Assembly: GCA_022843165.1 (NCBI GenBank)
Contig: JALHOD010000006.1
Coordinates: forward strand, 59,447 to 123,446
Source: Pseudorhodoplanes sp.
GTDB lineage: Bacteria > Pseudomonadota > Alphaproteobacteria > Rhizobiales > Xanthobacteraceae
DNA: 64,000 bases
Direction: 5' to 3'
The notes below the pieces were generated by a model. That model did no database searches. It saw only the letters and a program-made list of their open reading frames with translations, and was not told the origin of the DNA. Numbering within the stretch: the first letter of the stretch is position 1; each line of letters opens with the position of its first letter. The position numbers and the translations under genes are program-made. Of the stretch, positions 59,789 through 64,000 are shown one piece after another.

Positions 59789-61785
59789 GGCGGGCGGACA
59801 TGCAGGGGCTTGCAAGGTTGCGTCTGCTGTCGCTGGCCGTTCTGTTGCTGTGCGCCGGTGTCGCCCCGGGCGTCGCGGCCGAGGTGATCCATTCCTTCGA
59901 CTCGCAGGTGAGCCTTGCGAGGGACGGCGAACTCACCGTGACGGAACGCATCCGCGTGCGCGCGGAAGGATCGAGCATCAAGCGCGGCATCTATCGCGAC
60001 TTCCCGCTCACCTTCACCGATGCGCAGGGCAGGCGGCGCGAAGTGAGCTTCACGCTGCTCGGTGTCACCCGTGACGGCAAGCCGGAAAAATATTTCACCG
60101 AGCGCAAGAGCGGCGGCGTCATCCGCATCTATGCCGGCGACAAGGACGTGCTGCTGGCGCGCGGCGACTATACCTATGTCTTCCGCTATCGCACCGCGCG
60201 GCAGGTACGCTGGTTCGACGGCAAGCCGGAACTGAACTGGAACGTCACCGGCAATTTCTGGACCTTTCCGATCCTGACGGCGAGCTACCGGCTCGAACTG
60301 GCCGATCGACTCCCGCCGGTGCGATGGACCGCCTTTACCGGCCCGCTGGGCGCGCGCGGCAGCGATTTCCGCGGCGCGATCAACAATGACGGTGCGCTGG
60401 TCGTGACCACCACCCGGCCGCTGCAAGCCGGAGAGGGACTGACCGTCGCCGCCGCCTTGCCCGAGGGCGCGGTGGAGCCGCCGACGCAGGCGGACGAGTT
60501 CTGGTATGCGGTCTGGGACAACCGCGCCTGGATTTTCGGCGGCCTCGGCTTCGTGCTGGTGCTGGGCTATTATCTCGCCGCCTGGAACGCGGCCGGACGC
60601 GATCCCAGGCGCAGCACGATCATCCCGCTGTTCCATCCGCCGAAGGGCGTCTCGCCGGCGCTGGCCAACTATATCGAGAACTGGGGCCTGTCCCGCGACA
60701 AGTGGCGCGCCTTCACGGCGGCCGCATTGTCGCTCGCCGTGCGCGGCCTCGTGCGTTTCGATGACAGCGGCGGCACGCTGACGCTCAAGCGCGCCGGCCG
60801 CAAGCCGGAGGGCGGCCATGCCTCGCTGCCGGCCGGCGAGCGCGCCATCGCCAACTGGCTCGACGGCCAGGACGGCAACGCGAAGATCGACAGCTCCAAC
60901 AGCGCGGCGGTGGCGAGCGTCGCCTCGAAATTCACCAGCGCCGTCGAGGACGAAAACCGCAACCGCTTCTTCCGCCGCAATCTGGGCTATGTCCTCGCCG
61001 GCGCCGTGATGACCGTGGCGGTGATCGTCGGCATCCTGATGTTCGGCGGGCTGGGCGAGACCGAGACCTTCATCATCGTTTTCATCGCGTTCGGCAGCGT
61101 CTGGCTCGGCATGTTCCTGGTGCCGATCATGCTGGCGCTGTTCGGGTCGGCCCGCTTCGCGTCCATCGTGCGCGCGGCGTTGACGCTCATCGTGCTCGGC
61201 ATTTTCGTATCGATCGCGGCCCAGGCGCTGCAAGGCATCTTCTCCAACGGCCTTGGCGAGATCTTTCCGGCGCTGTGGTCGCTCGTGGGCGATCACCCGT
61301 TTCCCTTCATGCTGGTGGCCTCCTTCGCCACGCTCAACGGGCTGTTCCTCTATCTGATGCGGGCGCCGACCGCGCTCGGCGGCCCGATCATGGACCAGCT
61401 CGCCGGGCTGAAGCTCTATCTGGAGACCGCCGAATCGGCGCGCCTCAATCTCGGGGCGCCCGAGATCACCGCCGAGCGCTTCGAGGCGCTGCTGCCCTAT
61501 GCGGTCGCGCTCAATGTCGAGGAGCCGTGGTCGGACGCCTTCGCGGCGGCGCTCCGGCGCGCGCATCCCGGAGAGGCCGATCCCATGCGGGACTACCGGC
61601 CGGCCTGGCATTCCGGCTCGTGGTCGGGCCGCAGCCTGGGCAGCGCGGTGGCCTCGACGGTCGCCGGCACCGCGAGCGCGCTGTCCAGCGCCATGCCGGT
61701 CTCCTCATCCTCCTCCGGATTTTCCTCGGGCGGGGGCGGCAGCTCCGGCGGCGGCGGCGGCGGCGGCGGCGGGGGCGGGTGGTGA
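59785..61785 (+). CDS. DUF2207 membrane protein with glycine-rich tail
   Basis: 666 residues from the GTG at 59785 (GTGA overlap with lemA; ATG at 59800 is an alternative that begins directly before the signal peptide). A signal peptide (about residues 6-32) is followed by DUF2207: EVIHSFDSQVSLARDGELTV, IKRGIYRDFPLTFTDAQGRR, YVFRYRTARQVRWFDGKPEL. Helices lie near 250 and 395-540. The end is a Ser/Gly run (SSSSSGFSSGGGGSSGGG). Members are YP_-type membrane proteins of unknown function. Confidence 0.88.
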   Translation: MRRADMQGLARLRLLSLAVLLLCAGVAPGVAAEVIHSFDSQVSLARDGELTVTERIRVRAEGSSIKRGIYRDFPLTFTDAQGRRREVSFTLLGVTRDGKPEKYFTERKSGGVIRIYAGDKDVLLARGDYTYVFRYRTARQVRWFDGKPELNWNVTGNFWTFPILTASYRLELADRLPPVRWTAFTGPLGARGSDFRGAINNDGALVVTTTRPLQAGEGLTVAAALPEGAVEPPTQADEFWYAVWDNRAWIFGGLGFVLVLGYYLAAWNAAGRDPRRSTIIPLFHPPKGVSPALANYIENWGLSRDKWRAFTAAALSLAVRGLVRFDDSGGTLTLKRAGRKPEGGHASLPAGERAIANWLDGQDGNAKIDSSNSAAVASVASKFTSAVEDENRNRFFRRNLGYVLAGAVMTVAVIVGILMFGGLGETETFIIVFIAFGSVWLGMFLVPIMLALFGSARFASIVRAALTLIVLGIFVSIAAQALQGIFSNGLGEIFPALWSLVGDHPFPFMLVASFATLNGLFLYLMRAPTALGGPIMDQLAGLKLYLETAESARLNLGAPEITAERFEALLPYAVALNVEEPWSDAFAAALRRAHPGEADPMRDYRPAWHSGSWSGRSLGSAVASTVAGTASALSSAMPVSSSSSGFSSGGGGSSGGGGGGGGGGGW

Positions 61786-61788
61786 ACT

Positions 61789-62028
61789 TACTCTCCCCTG
61801 GAGGGGGAGGGTCGCCGCGAACGACGTGAGCGGCGGGGTCGGGTGTGAGTCCTTTACCAAGGAATCTGCCCCCCAATATTGTCGCGCTGGACGCAATCCC
61901 TATGGAGCTTTATGGCTCTGGCCACGCTGCGCCACGCGATCTGAAGCCATCGCGTCGGAGACACCAGACCGTCAGTCACCCCACCCCGGCGCGCATGCGC
62001 CGACCCTCCCCCCTCCAAGGGAGGGTGA
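61789..62028. repeat. Inverted pair of palindromic repeats with non-coding spacer
   Basis: The left unit (about 61789-61847) reads CTCTCCCCTGGAGGGGGAGG, a hairpin (GCCGC...GCGGC) and GGGGTCGGGTGTGA; the right unit (61976-62028) is the inverse, starting TCACCCCACCCCGG and ending CCAAGGGAGGGTGA. The 127-bp spacer has no open frame or DUF559 similarity that I can see. This looks like a short derivative of the element at 58.7 kb. It ends 11 bp before the glyS start. Confidence 0.75.
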
Positions 62029-62039
62029 GAGAAAGCAAG

Positions 62040-64000
62040 ATGCCCGACCTTCTGCTCGAATTCTTTTCCGAGGAAATCCCCGCCCGCATGCAGCCGCGCG
62101 CGGCGGAGGACCTGAAGACGCTCGTCACCGACGCCCTGGTCGAGGCCGGCCTGGTCTATGAAGGCGCGAAAGCCTTCGCCACGCCGCGCCGCATCGCGCT
62201 GTCGGTGGTCGGCGTGCCGGTGAAGCAGCCGGACCTGAAGGAAGAGAAGAAGGGCCCGCGCGTCGGCGCACCGGAGGCGGCGGTTGCCGGATTTCTGAAA
62301 AGCGCGGGGCTGACCTCGCTCGACCAGGTGAAGATCGAAAAAGACCCCAAGAAGGGCGAGTTCTATGTCGCGGTGGTGGAAAAACCCGGCCGCGACGCCA
62401 TCGCCGTGCTGGCCGACATCATCCCCGACATCGCGCGCAATTTTCCCTGGCCGAAATCCATGCGCTGGGGCGCGCAGTCCGCGCAGCCCGGCGCGCTGAC
62501 CTGGGTGCGCCCGCTGCATTCCATCGTCGCGACCTTCGGCCCGGAAACCGAAGACCCGCAGGTAGTGAAGTTCGAAGTCGGCGGCATCGCGGCCGGCAGC
62601 ACCACGTTCGGCCACCGCTTCCTCGCGCCCGGCGCGATCGAGGTGCGCCGCCAGGACGACTGGATGGCGAAGCTGGAAAAGGCCAAGGTCATCGTCGATC
62701 CGGCGCGGCGGCAGGAGATCATTCTCGCCGAGGCCAAGAACCTCGCCTTCGCGCAAGGATTTGAACTGGTCGAGGATGCCGGCCTGCTGACCGAAGTCGC
62801 GGGGCTGGTCGAATGGCCGGTGGTGCTGATGGGAAGTTTCGACAAGAGCTTTCTGTCGATCCCGCCGGAGGTGATCCGCACCACCATCCGCGCCAACCAG
62901 AAATGCTTTGTGGTGCGCGACCCGCAGACCGCAAAACTCGCCGACAGGTTCATCCTGGTCTCCAACATGGAGGCGAGCGACGGCGGCAAGGCGATCGTCG
63001 CCGGCAACGAGCGCGTGATCCGCGCGCGGCTGTCGGATGCGAAATTTTTCTACGAGACCGACCTGAAGACCCGCCTCGAGGCGCGGCTGCCGAAATTCCA
63101 GAGCATCGTCTTTCACGAGAAGCTCGGCACGCAATGGGAGCGCATCGAACGCATCGAGCGGCTGGCCGCGCAACTCGCACCGGTCGTCAAGGCGGATGTA
63201 GCGAAGGCGAAGCGTGCCGCAATGCTCGCCAAGGCCGACTTGCTCACCGACGTGGTCGGCGAATTCCCCGAATTGCAGGGGCTGATGGGGAAATATTACG
63301 CCGAGGCGCAGGGCGAGGACGAAGCGGTCGCGCATGCCTGCGAGGATCACTACAAGCCGCAGGGGCCGGGCGATCTGGTGCCGGGCGATCCGGTGTCGAT
63401 TGCCGTTGCGCTCGCCGACAAGATCGACATCCTGGTCGGCTTCTGGGCGATCGACGAGAAGCCGACCGGATCGAAAGACCCTTATGCGCTGCGGCGGGCG
63501 GCGCTGGGTGTCATTCGTCTGATACTGGACAACGAGTTGCGTTTGCCGCTGCAGGCGGTTCTCGCCGGACACGACGACAGCGTGCGCCGGCGTCTTGCCG
63601 CCAAGCGCGACGGCGCGCCGCCTGCGAGCGGCGGGCCACAGGCCGTGGCCGACCTGCTCGTCTTCTTCGCCGATCGTCTGAAAGTGCAGTTGCGGGATCA
63701 GGGCGCGCGGCACGATCTGGTTGATGCGGTTTTCGCGCTCGAAGGGCAGGATGACCTGCTGATGATCGTGCGACGGGTCGAGGCGCTGGGAAAATTCCTC
63801 GACACCGACGACGGGAAAAATCTGCTCGCCGGCGCCAAGCGCGCCGCCAATATTCTCCGCATCGAGGAGAAGAAGGACGGCAGGAACTATTCCGGCGCGC
63901 CGGACGCGGCCTTGCTGACGGAGCCGGAGGAGAAGGCGCTGGCCGGCGCGATCGAGACCGCGCGCGACGACGCCGCCAATGCGGTCGGCAGGGAAGACTT
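62040..64000 (+). CDS. glyS: Glycyl-tRNA synthetase beta subunit (cut by window end)
   Basis: About 653 residues are visible, still open at the window end (the family is about 690-750 long). [94 protein letters not shown] and [20 protein letters not shown] are typical of GlyS. It binds tRNA-Gly and supports the alpha subunit. The ATG at 62040 directly follows the repeat pair. Confidence 0.96.
   Translation, partial: MPDLLLEFFSEEIPARMQPRAAEDLKTLVTDALVEAGLVYEGAKAFATPRRIALSVVGVPVKQPDLKEEKKGPRVGAPEAAVAGFLKSAGLTSLDQVKIEKDPKKGEFYVAVVEKPGRDAIAVLADIIPDIARNFPWPKSMRWGAQSAQPGALTWVRPLHSIVATFGPETEDPQVVKFEVGGIAAGSTTFGHRFLAPGAIEVRRQDDWMAKLEKAKVIVDPARRQEIILAEAKNLAFAQGFELVEDAGLLTEVAGLVEWPVVLMGSFDKSFLSIPPEVIRTTIRANQKCFVVRDPQTAKLADRFILVSNMEASDGGKAIVAGNERVIRARLSDAKFFYETDLKTRLEARLPKFQSIVFHEKLGTQWERIERIERLAAQLAPVVKADVAKAKRAAMLAKADLLTDVVGEFPELQGLMGKYYAEAQGEDEAVAHACEDHYKPQGPGDLVPGDPVSIAVALADKIDILVGFWAIDEKPTGSKDPYALRRAALGVIRLILDNELRLPLQAVLAGHDDSVRRRLAAKRDGAPPASGGPQAVADLLVFFADRLKVQLRDQGARHDLVDAVFALEGQDDLLMIVRRVEALGKFLDTDDGKNLLAGAKRAANILRIEEKKDGRNYSGAPDAALLTEPEEKALAGAIETARDDAANAVGRED

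Overview
The window is a G+C-rich, densely coded chromosomal segment from an alphaproteobacterium, most likely order Hyphomicrobiales (Rhizobiales). The pointers are an Omp25/31-type porin, an alphaproteobacterial Rieske/cytochrome b/cytochrome c1 operon, an EgtB-EgtD pair, the MoxR-DUF58-DUF4159 block divergent from DUF1285-Nudix-DUF6111-CCA transferase, and intergenic palindromic repeats of the kind scattered through Bradyrhizobium/Rhodopseudomonas-like genomes. Cytochromes b and c1 are separate genes here rather than the b/c1 fusion known from Bradyrhizobium, so a neighbouring family is more likely. The assignment is inference from gene content only.

Layout. 0-1.5 kb: an IclR regulator (cut by the left edge) downstream of a resorcylate-decarboxylase-like amidohydrolase. 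1.7-9.1 kb: a ten-gene minus-strand operon for an Mrp/Mbh-type cation/proton antiporter with three MnhD/NuoM-like subunits and a fused DUF4040-MbhE protein but no full-length MrpA. 9.2-13.1 kb: an alpha/beta-hydrolase lacking its nucleophile serine, a histone-H1-like basic protein, and egtBD for ergothioneine. 13.1-25.0 kb: a catabolic and transport region with a GntR regulator, a deacetylase-FAH hydrolase-binding protein-dehydrogenase operon, a TctC-type binding protein behind a striking TGTGA array, oxidoreductases, a gentisate-dioxygenase-like cupin and maleylacetate reductase. 25.0-28.2 kb: an MTHFR-like gene behind an HTH/methyltransferase-like gene with seven TGGGC boxes upstream, then a DM13 protein. 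28.4-39.1 kb: porin, CCA transferase operon, and the MoxR-DUF58-DUF4159-GATase operon. 39.1-48.9 kb: mixed housekeeping genes, a non-coding G+C-rich stretch plus an A+T-rich islet (41.6-43.2 kb), and a BrnT/BrnA-type toxin-antitoxin pair wedged between trmL and hemF. 49.2-55.9 kb: petABC, then mtnP, a membrane-fused spermidine-synthase-like gene and apt (methylthioadenosine/adenine salvage). 55.9-64.0 kb: two ParA/MinD-like ATPases and glyQ and glyS, the last two separated by a DUF559 nuclease element, lemA, a DUF2207 gene and a repeat pair.

The most unusual thing in the window is a family of paired inverted palindromic repeats (three pairs at 40.8, 58.7-59.2 and 61.8-62.0 kb). In one pair a small DUF559 (Vsr-like) endonuclease gene fills the space between the arms, with its start at the inner edge of one repeat and its stop codon formed by the outer end of the other. 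This looks like a compact nuclease-associated mobile element with short derivatives. Other regulatory signals of interest are the 12-bp-phased TGTGA array, the TGGGC boxes and the 21-bp palindrome upstream of brnT.
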